A stretch of 64,000 bases of DNA from a bacterium HR19 (GTDB lineage Bacteria; Calescibacteriota; Calescibacteriia; Calescibacteriales; Calescibacteriaceae): the NCBI GenBank assembly GCA_002898315.1, contig BEHV01000008.1, positions 1 to 64,000 on the forward strand, read 5' to 3'. Under the pieces are notes generated by a model that was not told where the DNA came from, did not search any database, and was given only the letters and a program-made list of their open reading frames with translations. Positions 18,090 through 27,036 of the stretch are shown here, piece after piece. How positions within the stretch are numbered: the stretch's first letter is position 1; the number at the start of each line of letters is the position of its first letter. Position numbers and translations under genes: made by a program.

Positions 18090-19124
18090 TCAATTGCTTT
18101 TTCCTTTTCTGAAATTTTCTAATTCCTCTTCAATCTTTTTCAAAAAGTCATGAGAATATTCGGTATTTTCAGCGTACCATATTTTCTTTCTCACTTCATC
18201 GCGAAACCAATTTATCTCATCATCTGAAACATCAACAAATTTAATGTTCATCATTTTCAACCTTTCAATAGATTTCTTATTCCCTTCTCTTATTTTTTCT
18301 GTAATCCATTTTCTTTTCTGTTTCAGAGCAGTTTCAAGAGATGATCTGAAATCAACAGGGAGCGTATCCCATGATTTCTTATAGATTACCACAGCTCCCG
18401 CTTCAAATCTATAAGGATAGTTTATCATAACCTTTGTGAGATTACACCATTGAAGAGAGATACAAGCCATAGGAGATAGGTCAACGGTCTCCAGCATTCC
18501 TGTTTCAAGAGCAGAAAGGACATCTGGCACGAGAACGAAAATAGGACTTGTGCCGAAAATCTTCACCACATTCAATATCACTCTTTCATCTTTCCAGCCC
18601 CACATATGCGTTTTACCTAAATCTTTCAGTTTTGAAACATCTTTTCTTGTAGTGAAGAAATAAGAAAATCCCTGCTCTGTAAGAAGAAGCAGTTTAAAAC
18701 CTCTCTTTTCAAAGAATTTTTCAAAATCTGGAAGGAATTTATCAAAAATGAAATCAACTTCTTTTTCGTTTCTGAACAGCATAGGAAGGTCAAGAACAGA
18801 GAGTTCTGGAGCGATTTTTTTTATTCCAAGCGTTGTAAAACCGCCACCTTGAAGCTGACCTATTCTTATTTTTTTTATCATCTCATCTTCATCTCCCATC
18901 ACTCCTCCGGTGTAAAAGATTATTCTTGGTTTTTCAGCTGATCTATGTAAAACCTCGTCAAATACATCATTTATAGCTTTGACCCAATCACTGTCTGCTG
19001 GTGCCAATGTACCGAGTTTCAACACCGCCTGTGGAAACACATAAGAAAAGAAAAATAACGAGAAAACAAGAGGGACCAAAAGATAAACCAGAAAACTGCT
19101 TCGCAAAAAATTTTTCTTTCTCAT
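18090..19124 (-). CDS. TRAP transporter solute-binding protein, DctP type
   Basis: 344 aa with an N-terminal signal or anchor (residues 10-31, ending SYVFPQA) and a DctP-type binding domain: LKLGTLAPADSDWVKAIND, the IRIGQLQGGGFTTLGI loop, and FFTTRKDVSKLKDLGKTHMW, where family members hold the conserved Arg that binds the ligand carboxylate. TRAP systems take up organic acids using ion gradients. No DctQ or DctM membrane subunit is nearby, so this is either an orphan binding protein or is paired with distant subunits. TAAAAT lies 6 nt before the ATG with no ribosome site. Confidence 0.88.
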   Translation of the reverse strand: MRKKNFLRSSFLVYLLVPLVFSLFFFSYVFPQAVLKLGTLAPADSDWVKAINDVFDEVLHRSAEKPRIIFYTGGVMGDEDEMIKKIRIGQLQGGGFTTLGIKKIAPELSVLDLPMLFRNEKEVDFIFDKFLPDFEKFFEKRGFKLLLLTEQGFSYFFTTRKDVSKLKDLGKTHMWGWKDERVILNVVKIFGTSPIFVLVPDVLSALETGMLETVDLSPMACISLQWCNLTKVMINYPYRFEAGAVVIYKKSWDTLPVDFRSSLETALKQKRKWITEKIREGNKKSIERLKMMNIKFVDVSDDEINWFRDEVRKKIWYAENTEYSHDFLKKIEEELENFRKGKSN

Positions 19125-19130
19125 AAACTA

Positions 19131-19136
19131 ATTTTA
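19131..19136 (-). promoter_or_regulatory. Candidate -10 element (TAAAAT) 6 nt before the TRAP binding-protein ATG
   Basis: Reverse strand: TAAAAT, TAGTTT, ATG. There is no Shine-Dalgarno, consistent with leaderless initiation. Confidence 0.4.
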
Positions 19137-19156
19137 ATCATAAATTTAAGATTAAA

Positions 19157-19576
19157 CTACATAAAAACAAGAGTCGCTTTTGCAATACACAAAAGCCTCC
19201 CGTCTCTTACCGAATAATACTCGGTTTCAAAAACAACAAAAACCATCTTACGCCCGGTCCTCTTGCTCACCTTCTCGTAAATATCGGCTACACGAGTCCT
19301 ATACCTTATCCTCTCCCCATAATCAGGAAAAGAGAAAAACTCATACTCCTGCTCGGCATGTAAAAAAGTTCTAAAACCCTTCACTCCGTGATCAGGTCTG
19401 CCCTTCCTAAAACAAGTAAAAAATGTCGGCGGGATAATTTTGTTTTTGATGTACTCATCAATGTTCTCCTCCCGTATAGCTAATAAGAACCTCTCAACAT
19501 CTTTTGAGCAGAAGTCCTCCTCTATCCACTCCCCCCACTTACCCTTCACTTCCTCTGAAAAAGTTAGCTCATCCAT
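19157..19576 (-). CDS. MaoC-like hotdog-fold protein (N-terminal dehydratase type)
   Basis: 139 aa, single domain. The pattern of an N-terminal helix, PPTFFTCF, LHAEQEYEFFSFPDYGERIRYRTRVADIYEKVSKRTGRKMVFVVFETEYYSV and a last strand KATLVFM matches FAS1-like/MaoC_N hotdog proteins that hydrate or dehydrate beta-hydroxyacyl thioesters. In two-gene systems this half pairs with a MaoC half; no partner is adjacent. It may belong with the acyl-CoA genes at 2.4-5.4 kb. It lies 32 bp upstream of the TRAP binding-protein gene on the same strand. Confidence 0.7.
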   Translation of the reverse strand: MDELTFSEEVKGKWGEWIEEDFCSKDVERFLLAIREENIDEYIKNKIIPPTFFTCFRKGRPDHGVKGFRTFLHAEQEYEFFSFPDYGERIRYRTRVADIYEKVSKRTGRKMVFVVFETEYYSVRDGRLLCIAKATLVFM

Positions 19577-19659
19577 ACTATATCAATTTTATATCATGCT
19601 TAATGTTTTAAAAAGAATTTTTTCAGCAAAGCTTTTTGAGTATTTTACATCAAAGATTT

Positions 19660-21870
19660 TCATTTATCTTTCAGAACCTTTGAAGGAAATGGAGAGATGA
19701 GTTGTTTCTTTCCGTTCCCAAGCTGAGCAGAATTATTAAATCCAAAACACCAAAGGTAATTATCTTTTATAAAGCATGTATGAAAAGCACCTGCGAAAAC
19801 CCTCTGAACACCATTGCCAACATAATTGAAAAGCGAATTTCCACCAGTTTGACCGTAGGTTCCATCTCCCCAACATATAAGTTCTCCGTTGGACTTCAAG
19901 GCACAGGTATGATACCATCCACATACCACATCAGAAATATTTTCCATAACCTGTTTCGGATTTCTCTGAATATCAAAGCTTCCATCTCCGACCTGACCCT
20001 TGTCGTTCCCTCCCCAACAGTAAAGTTTTCCATCAAAAGACAGAGCGCAAGAATGATAGTATCCTGCACAAACCTTTGAAATCCCCGATGAAAAAACAAG
20101 TTGTGCCTGATGAGTTGATGAGTTAGGTAAAGAAACACCAAGCTGACCGTATCCGTTCCACCCCCAGCACCACAGAGAACCATCTTGTTTTACCGCACAG
20201 GTATGGGCATAACCCAAAGATACATGAGAAACACCAAAAGAGAAAATCTTATAAGGTGAAGTCGCTATATCACCATATTGATAAGAAGTTCCAACCTGCC
20301 CGTAGTAATTCCATCCCCAACAATATAAGCTTCCATCGTTTTTTATAGCGCACGAGTGAGCATATCCGAGAGAAAAAGCCCTAACATTCTCCAGAACCTT
20401 AGTGATAGGATTTTGGATTGAAATTGAACTTCCATCTATCTGTCCGTAATCACCTCTTCCCAAGCAGTTTAAGTTTTTCATATAATCTAAGTAGCAAGTG
20501 TGGTATGCTCCCGCAGAGACATCAAGAGCAGATACAGAGTCAGAGTAAGAAGGATTCAGCACACACTCCAACTTTCCATCTCCGTCGCAGTCAAAGTCGG
20601 GCTGAACTGTTACCTGCCCGAAAGAGTTATCTCCCCAACAATAAAGTTTTCCATCAGACAAAACAGCACAAGAGTGATATAAACCCAAACCAACAGAAGA
20701 AACACTATCTAAAAAGTTAAGGTTTCTTGTCAGAGCAGAGATGACCTCTGAATAACCTGATCTCCCAAAAAGGTTTTCAGCATAAACTCTAATGAAGTAT
20801 CTCTTTCCCGGCTCAAGTCCAAAAATATAGCCATAAGTTATATCTTTCCCAAACTCTTGCTTCGTGACAACATAAGAGAAATCTTCGGTCTCAGATACCT
20901 CAACAATAAATTTGCTCTCATTTTTTGAGTTATCTTTCCAGCTAATTCCCAGAATATACCAAGATATGAAATTTATCTGAGGAGCGGAAGGAGTAAGACA
21001 CGCGGGAAACCCTTCATCTACAAAACCATCGCAGTTATCGTCAATAAGATTGCATACTTCACTCGCAGAAGGATTAACCGCCGGATTATTGTCATCACAA
21101 TCACCAGCTTGAGTTGTGTATCCCTGAGGCATAGTACAATCTGGTTTTTCTATTGGGTTGGCTTTACCAAATCCATCTCCATCAACATCAGGGAAAAATA
21201 CACAAGAAGAAGGACAGTTTTCATCAACTTTACCGTCGCAGTTATTATCTTTGCCATCTCCGCATATTTCCTGTTTTGAGGGGTTTATTTCAGGAGAAGA
21301 ATCATCACAATCCCCTCCAACATCAGATAAGCCATCTGGTTTTTTACAAGATAGAACATATAGATTGCTATCACCAAAACCATCTTGGTCTTGGTCAATG
21401 TAAAATTTCTTTGCTGGACAGCTTGATGAGTCAAACGGGTCTGTGCCACTTAAAATCTCATCAAGGTTTGAGCTCCCATCATTATCGGAGTCAGGAAGAT
21501 TCGCTTTGGAAATATCTGTTATGTCATACTCGGGTATCCGTGGGGAAAAAGTGGCAGTATATTCAACAAGGGCGATACCTTTGTAAATCAAGCTTATATA
21601 AGCTCTGTATTGAGAATTTGAAAAAGGCAAAAGAAAGGAAACATAAGTTATTCCTTGCGATTGATATATCTGACTTTCTCCTTCAAATTTTTTTCCTGAA
21701 AAAATATCGTGGACTTCAAATTTTGCTTTCACATCTTCAAAAGACGGGAGTTTGAAAAGAACTCTTAACTTGAGAGTAAAAAAAATCTCTTCCTCTACCG
21801 CTTTTTTACCGGAGCAAGAAGAAAAGAGATACAGAAAGAGCAAAAATAAAAGAGATTTTTTAGTTCTCAT
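19660..21870 (-). CDS. Large lipoprotein with MopE-like calcium repeats, FN3 domain and seven RCC1 repeats
   Basis: 736 aa with a lipoprotein signal (LFSSC, Cys19). Residues about 150-295 carry Asp-rich MopE/thrombospondin-3-like units (DQDQDGFGD, GGDCDDSSPEINP, DGKDNNCDGKVDENC, then a second set), expected to bind Ca2+ and form disulphides. A fibronectin type III domain follows at about 300-380. From about 385 to the end seven RCC1 units repeat a core like YHSCAVLSDGKLYCWGDNSFGQ, enough for a complete seven-bladed propeller. The conserved Cys in each blade (HSC, YCW) is notable. The protein is probably surface-exposed and binds a ligand or partner. No enzyme signature is present, and the role is unknown. 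Confidence 0.88.
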   Translation of the reverse strand: MRTKKSLLFLLFLYLFSSCSGKKAVEEEIFFTLKLRVLFKLPSFEDVKAKFEVHDIFSGKKFEGESQIYQSQGITYVSFLLPFSNSQYRAYISLIYKGIALVEYTATFSPRIPEYDITDISKANLPDSDNDGSSNLDEILSGTDPFDSSSCPAKKFYIDQDQDGFGDSNLYVLSCKKPDGLSDVGGDCDDSSPEINPSKQEICGDGKDNNCDGKVDENCPSSCVFFPDVDGDGFGKANPIEKPDCTMPQGYTTQAGDCDDNNPAVNPSASEVCNLIDDNCDGFVDEGFPACLTPSAPQINFISWYILGISWKDNSKNESKFIVEVSETEDFSYVVTKQEFGKDITYGYIFGLEPGKRYFIRVYAENLFGRSGYSEVISALTRNLNFLDSVSSVGLGLYHSCAVLSDGKLYCWGDNSFGQVTVQPDFDCDGDGKLECVLNPSYSDSVSALDVSAGAYHTCYLDYMKNLNCLGRGDYGQIDGSSISIQNPITKVLENVRAFSLGYAHSCAIKNDGSLYCWGWNYYGQVGTSYQYGDIATSPYKIFSFGVSHVSLGYAHTCAVKQDGSLWCWGWNGYGQLGVSLPNSSTHQAQLVFSSGISKVCAGYYHSCALSFDGKLYCWGGNDKGQVGDGSFDIQRNPKQVMENISDVVCGWYHTCALKSNGELICWGDGTYGQTGGNSLFNYVGNGVQRVFAGAFHTCFIKDNYLWCFGFNNSAQLGNGKKQLISPFPSKVLKDK

Positions 21871-21946
21871 AAAATCAATTTTCTGAAAAATTAATCATCA
21901 AATCTCTGTTTTACTATTATGTTAAAAATGCGTTTTACATATTTCT

Positions 21947-24900
21947 ATGCCAAAAAGGACTGATATAAAGAAAATTCTTGTAATCGGCTCGGGTCCTATA
22001 ATCATAGGGCAAGCAGCAGAATTTGATTATTCGGGGACACAAGCTTTAAAAGCTCTGAGACAAGAAGGCTATGAAATAGTCGTCGTAAATTCAAATCCAG
22101 CGACAATAATGACAGACCCTGAATTCGCAGATAGAACCTATATTGAACCGCTCACTGTTGATTTTTTAGAAAAAATAATAGAGAAGGAAAGACCTGACGC
22201 TATACTTTCAACACTTGGGGGGCAAACCGCTCTCAATCTCTCAGCAGAACTCCACGAACAGGGAATACTGCAAAAATATTCAGTTGAACTCATAGGTGCA
22301 AAATACGAAACGATAAAAAAAGCAGAAGATAGAGAAGAGTTCAAAAAAGCGATGCTCAAAATAGGACTTAGAGTTCCAAAATCATTTTTTGTTGATTCAA
22401 AGGAAAAAATGAAAGAGGCATTCAAAGAGATCGGAGTGCCGGCTGTCATAAGACCATCATTCACACTCGGAGGAACAGGTGGTTCAATAGTATGGAAAGA
22501 AGAAGAATTTTTTGATAAACTAAAATTCGCCCTTGAAATAAGTCCCAAAGGTTCAGCAATAGTTGAAGAATACCTTGATGGATGGAAAGAGTTTGAACTT
22601 GAAGTCATGCGAGATAAAAATGACAACTTCTCTGTGGTATGTACAATAGAGAACTTTGACCCGATGGGAGTTCACACGGGGGACTCAATAACCGTCGCAC
22701 CAGCACAAACTCTTACAGATAAAGAGTTCCAGGCAATGAGAGATGCAGCAAAAAGAATAATGATTGAAATAGGAGTTGATACAGGTGGCTCAAACATACA
22801 GTTTGCAGTAAATACCAAAACCGGAGAAATAGCTGTTATAGAGATGAACCCGAGGGTTTCAAGGAGTTCAGCGCTGGCTTCAAAAGCCACAGGATTCCCA
22901 ATAGCAAAAATCGCCTCGCTCCTCGCAGTCGGCTACACACTTGATGAAATACCAAACTTCATAACTAAAAAAACCCCCGCTTCATTTGAACCATCAATAG
23001 ATTACGTCGTCGTAAAAATCCCAAGGTTTGACTTCGAAAAATTCCCGGAAGTTGACCCCTATCTTGGAACTCAGATGAAATCAATCGGAGAAGTCATGGC
23101 GATAGGAAGAAATTTCAGAGAAGCTTTTTTGAAAGCAATATCTTCACTTGAAAAGCACCCATCTTTCCCAGTAAAACTTAACATCAAAGATGAAGAACTG
23201 GAAAAATTTCTCAAACCACATCCTTTCAGAATATTTGCTATCTTTGAGCTGATAAGAAGAGGTAAAAGCATAGAAGAGCTATCTGAAAAGACAAAAATAG
23301 ACACATGGTTCCTCAATCAGATGAAAAGAATAATTGAGATAGAAAGAAAATTAGAAAAGCATAAACTTGAAGATGTTCCCGATGAACTTTTATATGAAGC
23401 AAAAGCAAGCGGGTTTTCAGATGAATACCTCGCACATTTATTTAAAAGAACAGAAAAAGAGATATTTCAAAGAAGAAGGGAGAAAAATATCATACCTGTT
23501 TTCAAGTGTGTTGATACTTGCGCAGGAGAGTTCCCCGCCTTAACACCATACTACTACTCCTCATACGATTTTGAAAACGAGTCATATGTCATAAATAAAC
23601 CAAAAGGTATAGTGCTCGGAGCAGGACCGAACAGAATAGGACAGGGAATAGAGTTTGATTATGCAGCTTGCCATGCCATATTTGCACTGCGGGAGATCGG
23701 ATACTACTCAATTATGGTCAACTCAAATCCAGAGACCGTCTCAACCGACTACGATACCTCAGACAAACTCTATTTTAGCCCGATAAATCGGGAAAATGTT
23801 CTTGAAATACTTTACCATGAGAAGCCAGACCTTGTTTTCGTGAGCTTTGGAGGTCAAACCCCTCTCAAACTCGCAAAAGTGATACAGGAAAACGGATTCC
23901 AAATAGCAGGAACTCCGCCTGAATCAATAGACATTGCAGAAGACAGAGGAAAATTCAGGGAGCTTATTGATAACCTTGGAATAGACCAGCCCCCATCTGA
24001 GACAGCGTTTTCAGAAAAAGAAGCACTTGAAAAAGCTGAAAGATTAGGATACCCCGTTCTTGTAAGACCATCTTATGTCCTTGGCGGAAGAGCTATGGCA
24101 ATATGTAACTCACCAGAAGACCTCATTTCATATCTCAAAGATGCATTCTTTGTTTCAGAAGATAAACCCGTCCTCATAGATAAATTCCTTGAGGGAGCGG
24201 TTGAAGTAGATATTGACCTTGTATGCGATGGCAAAGATGTTTTGTTCGGAGGGATTTTGAGGCATGTTGAACCAGCGGGAATTCACTCGGGCGACTCCGC
24301 AAACTTTATCCCTCCATACGGATTCTCCAAAAAACTCAAAGGTGATATAGTAGATATTTGTTATACAATCGCACGCTGGCTCGGAGTCGTAGGAATCATG
24401 AACCTACAACTGGCTGTATCCGACGGGAAAGTATATGTCCTTGAAGCAAACCCGAGGTCATCAAGAACAGTCCCCTTCATATCAAAAGCAATAGGGATAC
24501 CACTTGCTAAAATAGCAACATATGTTATGTGTGGCAAAACTTTATCTGAATTAGGAATAAGAGGATATTTTGAATCAAAATATTTTGCGGTAAAAGAGGT
24601 TGTTCTTCCGTTTCTGAAATTGAGACACGACCCAATTCTTGGTCCCGAAATGCGTTCAACAGGAGAAGTCATGGGTGTTGATTTTTCTCCCTACTTTGCA
24701 TTCTACAAAGCTCAACTCGCAGCAGGAAACAAAATTCCTCTTTCAGGCTCAGCACTCCTGACAGTAAGAGACAAAGATAAACAAAGGACGCTAAAATTAG
24801 CCACAGAACTTGAAAAACTCGGATTTGAGATATTTGCAACAGAAGGAACCCACAAATTTCTCACAAATCGCGGAGTCAAATCAAAAAAGGTTTTCAAGCT

Positions 24901-25183
24901 GGGAGAAGGTAAGCCAGATATAATTGACCTTGTTGAGTCAAAGAAAGTAAATTTACTCATCAACACTTTTGATTATGATAAAAAAGCCATCAGCGATTCC
25001 GCTTATATTCGCAGGTCCGCCATATTCAATCAGATATGCTACTTCACAACAATAGAATCGGCTGAATTTGCAGTAGCAAGTATAAAAGAGATAAAAGAAA
25101 AACTCGGTGGAGACATAAGAAAACTTGATGTGTACTGCATCCAGGACATCTACAAAATAGAAAAAGTTTTTTCCGCCCTCTAA
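21947..25183 (+). CDS. carB: Carbamoyl-phosphate synthase large subunit
   Basis: 1078 aa, full length for CarB, which makes carbamoyl phosphate for pyrimidines and arginine. The two homologous ATP-grasp halves are clear: the first starts [23 protein letters not shown], the second [20 protein letters not shown], and both contain E-M/A-NPR-S-RSS-type metal sites ([14 protein letters not shown] and [14 protein letters not shown]). The C-terminal MGS-like allosteric domain begins near [10 protein letters not shown]. The small subunit carA is not adjacent. The terminal TAA overlaps the reverse-strand smpB stop codon within four bases. Confidence 0.97.
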   Translation: MPKRTDIKKILVIGSGPIIIGQAAEFDYSGTQALKALRQEGYEIVVVNSNPATIMTDPEFADRTYIEPLTVDFLEKIIEKERPDAILSTLGGQTALNLSAELHEQGILQKYSVELIGAKYETIKKAEDREEFKKAMLKIGLRVPKSFFVDSKEKMKEAFKEIGVPAVIRPSFTLGGTGGSIVWKEEEFFDKLKFALEISPKGSAIVEEYLDGWKEFELEVMRDKNDNFSVVCTIENFDPMGVHTGDSITVAPAQTLTDKEFQAMRDAAKRIMIEIGVDTGGSNIQFAVNTKTGEIAVIEMNPRVSRSSALASKATGFPIAKIASLLAVGYTLDEIPNFITKKTPASFEPSIDYVVVKIPRFDFEKFPEVDPYLGTQMKSIGEVMAIGRNFREAFLKAISSLEKHPSFPVKLNIKDEELEKFLKPHPFRIFAIFELIRRGKSIEELSEKTKIDTWFLNQMKRIIEIERKLEKHKLEDVPDELLYEAKASGFSDEYLAHLFKRTEKEIFQRRREKNIIPVFKCVDTCAGEFPALTPYYYSSYDFENESYVINKPKGIVLGAGPNRIGQGIEFDYAACHAIFALREIGYYSIMVNSNPETVSTDYDTSDKLYFSPINRENVLEILYHEKPDLVFVSFGGQTPLKLAKVIQENGFQIAGTPPESIDIAEDRGKFRELIDNLGIDQPPSETAFSEKEALEKAERLGYPVLVRPSYVLGGRAMAICNSPEDLISYLKDAFFVSEDKPVLIDKFLEGAVEVDIDLVCDGKDVLFGGILRHVEPAGIHSGDSANFIPPYGFSKKLKGDIVDICYTIARWLGVVGIMNLQLAVSDGKVYVLEANPRSSRTVPFISKAIGIPLAKIATYVMCGKTLSELGIRGYFESKYFAVKEVVLPFLKLRHDPILGPEMRSTGEVMGVDFSPYFAFYKAQLAAGNKIPLSGSALLTVRDKDKQRTLKLATELEKLGFEIFATEGTHKFLTNRGVKSKKVFKLGEGKPDIIDLVESKKVNLLINTFDYDKKAISDSAYIRRSAIFNQICYFTTIESAEFAVASIKEIKEKLGGDIRKLDVYCIQDIYKIEKVFSAL

Positions 25184-25626
25184 AACCTACGGAGTTCCCT
25201 CTCCTTTCTTCTCATCTCTCTTTCTATTATATCTTTTCTTTTATCCCAGAGTTTCTTTTTCTTCCCCAAACCTATTTCTATTTTCACAAGCTTGTTATCT
25301 TTTATTATGACCGAAAGAGGAATTATTTTCATCTCTTTTCTTGTTGCTTTACCGTAGAGTTTTTCTATTTCTTCTTTTGTGAGGAGAAGTGCTCTTGTAC
25401 GAGTTGGTTCATGACCAAAATGCGAGTTCTGATAGGGTGCAACATACATATTCAAAATAAAAGGTCTGCCCTTTATGAATGTTATAACCGCCTCATCGAT
25501 AGAGACATTGCCTTTTCTTATTGATTTTACTTCCGAGCCGAGCAAGCTTATTCCGGCGATAAATTTTTCTTCTATTTCGTATTCGTTTGCGGTTCTATTT
25601 TTTGTTATGACTTTTATGTTTGGCAT
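25180..25626 (-). CDS. smpB: SsrA-binding protein SmpB
   Basis: SmpB binds tmRNA and brings it to stalled ribosomes for trans-translation. The 148-aa product has the beta-barrel core [24 protein letters not shown], the [16 protein letters not shown] segment and the basic C-terminal tail [21 protein letters not shown] chose the ATG at 25626; a TTG two codons earlier (25632) is also possible. The start lies only 10 nt downstream of the 3' end of tRNA-Ser, so no independent ribosome site fits outside the tRNA. Expression probably depends on processing of a tRNA-Gln/tRNA-Ser/smpB transcript. Confidence 0.95.
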   Translation of the reverse strand: MPNIKVITKNRTANEYEIEEKFIAGISLLGSEVKSIRKGNVSIDEAVITFIKGRPFILNMYVAPYQNSHFGHEPTRTRALLLTKEEIEKLYGKATRKEMKIIPLSVIIKDNKLVKIEIGLGKKKKLWDKRKDIIEREMRRKERELRRF

Positions 25627-25635
25627 TTTCAAGGG

Positions 25636-25724
25636 CGGAGGGGACGGGATTTGAACCCGTGCGCCCCTTTTTACAGGGCACGTGGTTTCCAGCCACGCTC
25701 CTTGGACCGCTCGGACACCCCTCC
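25636..25724 (-). tRNA. tRNA-Ser (anticodon GGA)
   Basis: 89-nt gene with a 7-bp acceptor stem (GGAGGGG/CCCCTCC), an anticodon arm CGTGG-CTGGAAA-CCACG giving GGA, a long variable arm as expected for serine, and a T-arm with GGTTCAAATCC. The discriminator is G. CCA is not encoded (CCC follows). It is transcribed with the downstream smpB and the upstream tRNA-Gln. Confidence 0.95.
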
Positions 25725-25732
25725 TTTTACTA

Positions 25733-25807
25733 TGGCTGGGGGGCGAGGACTCGAACCTCGACCCTCGGATCCAGAGTCCGATGTTCTGCCAATTAAACTA
25801 CCCCCCA
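25733..25807 (-). tRNA. tRNA-Gln (anticodon CTG)
   Basis: 75 nt including an encoded CCA. The acceptor TGGGGGG/CCCCCCA begins with U, as in bacterial tRNA-Gln. The anticodon arm TCGGA-CTCTGGA-TCCGA gives CTG, and the T-arm has GGTTCGAGTCC. It lies 8 bp upstream of tRNA-Ser on the same strand. Confidence 0.95.
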
Positions 25808-25965
25808 AAATATGAAAAATCACTTACTTAAAAGTATAAATAGAAAAAACAAGTTTTGCTCTTTTTCGTCTTTCTTCCTCAGCACCCAGTGTGAAAAATT
25901 TTCCTCTCGGACAAATTTCCGCAAACAAAGTTTATTGTAAAAATAAAAATCGGGGCAAATTTTAG

Positions 25966-25971
25966 TAAAAT
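25966..25971 (+). promoter_or_regulatory. Candidate -10 element (TAAAAT) 9 nt before the ATG at 25981
   Basis: TAAAAT, nine bases, ATG, and no Shine-Dalgarno. The leader would be 0-3 nt. Confidence 0.35.
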
Positions 25972-25980
25972 TAAGCTCTA

Positions 25981-26946
25981 ATGTTAAGGGTCGGGGTGAT
26001 TGGACTGGGCTTTGCTGGTAAAATCCACCTTGAAAAACTTGCAGAAAACGAACTCGTCAAAATATCAGCAATATGCGACATAGAAGAAGAAAAAATTGAA
26101 TCCGCAAAAGACCTCCTGAAAAAACTCAAAAGAGAAGAAGTTGAAATCGCCTCAAAAAACTTTGAAGATGTGCTACCTTTCTGTGATGCCATATTTATAG
26201 CAACACCCGCAAAATCACACTACAAAATACTCAAAAAATCCATTGAAAACGGCAAACATGTGTTTGTAGAAAAACCCATTACCACTAAATACGAACAGGC
26301 AGAAGAGCTCAAACAAATCGCAAAGAAAAAAGGAGTTATAGTTCAGGTCGGATACATAGAAAGATTCAACTCCGCTTACACATTCGCAAAACAGTTCATA
26401 AAAATGCCAGGGTATATCAGAGCCGAAAGATTGAGCCAGTTTCCCGGAAGAGGAACAGATATAGATGTTATATTTGACATAATGATTCACGATATAGACG
26501 CACTCATAGGATTAATAAACGATACACAAATAGAAACGATAGAAGCCATGGGAATACCAGTTATAACAGATAAACCCGACATCGCTATGGCAAGAATAAA
26601 ATTTTTGAAAGGATGCATAGCAGAACTTACTTCCTCCCGTGTCTCATACAGGAAATTCAGAAAGATGAGAATATTTCAGACCGGGTCGTATATATCAATT
26701 GATTTCCTTGAAAGAAGAACAGAAGTTTACAAAAGAGAAAAGCTGAACGGAAAATATGAGATCAAAGCTATAATAAGGAACTTTGAAAATTCAGACCCGA
26801 TGAAAAAAGAGATTGATTCTTTCATCTCCTGCATACTTGATGGTAAGGAACCAGAAATATCAATAGAAGAGGCATCAAAGTCAATCCTCATCGCAGAAAA
26901 AATAAAAGAAGCCCTTATCTTCATGCCCGAAAACTCAATCGGGTAA
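25981..26946 (+). CDS. Gfo/Idh/MocA family oxidoreductase, possibly GnnA-like
   Basis: NAD(P)-dependent sugar oxidoreductase of 321 aa. The Rossmann start is VGVIGLGFAGKIHLEKL, the catalytic lysine is in VFVEKPITT, and IMIHDIDALIGL holds the active-site His. The section from FPGRGTDIDVIFDIMIHDID to RKMRIFQTGSYISIDFLE closely follows the pattern of oxidoreductases found in lipid A (lpx) clusters, which include GnnA, the UDP-GlcNAc 3-dehydrogenase used to make amide-linked lipid A. That assignment is inference from the motif pattern; no lpx gene is in the window. Confidence 0.85.
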   Translation: MLRVGVIGLGFAGKIHLEKLAENELVKISAICDIEEEKIESAKDLLKKLKREEVEIASKNFEDVLPFCDAIFIATPAKSHYKILKKSIENGKHVFVEKPITTKYEQAEELKQIAKKKGVIVQVGYIERFNSAYTFAKQFIKMPGYIRAERLSQFPGRGTDIDVIFDIMIHDIDALIGLINDTQIETIEAMGIPVITDKPDIAMARIKFLKGCIAELTSSRVSYRKFRKMRIFQTGSYISIDFLERRTEVYKREKLNGKYEIKAIIRNFENSDPMKKEIDSFISCILDGKEPEISIEEASKSILIAEKIKEALIFMPENSIG

Positions 26947-27036
26947 ATAAAATACATTCACAAAAGCCGAAAAACAAAAAATTTCCAAAAGAATTAAAAT
27001 AAAAACAACAAAATTAAAAAAGGAGGTGAAAAGATA

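Noticed and set aside
21153-21755. A 200-codon open frame on the plus strand
   Set aside because: It runs opposite the MopE/FN3 region of the lipoprotein gene; its His/Gln-rich product is what the complement of that Asp-rich repeat gives.
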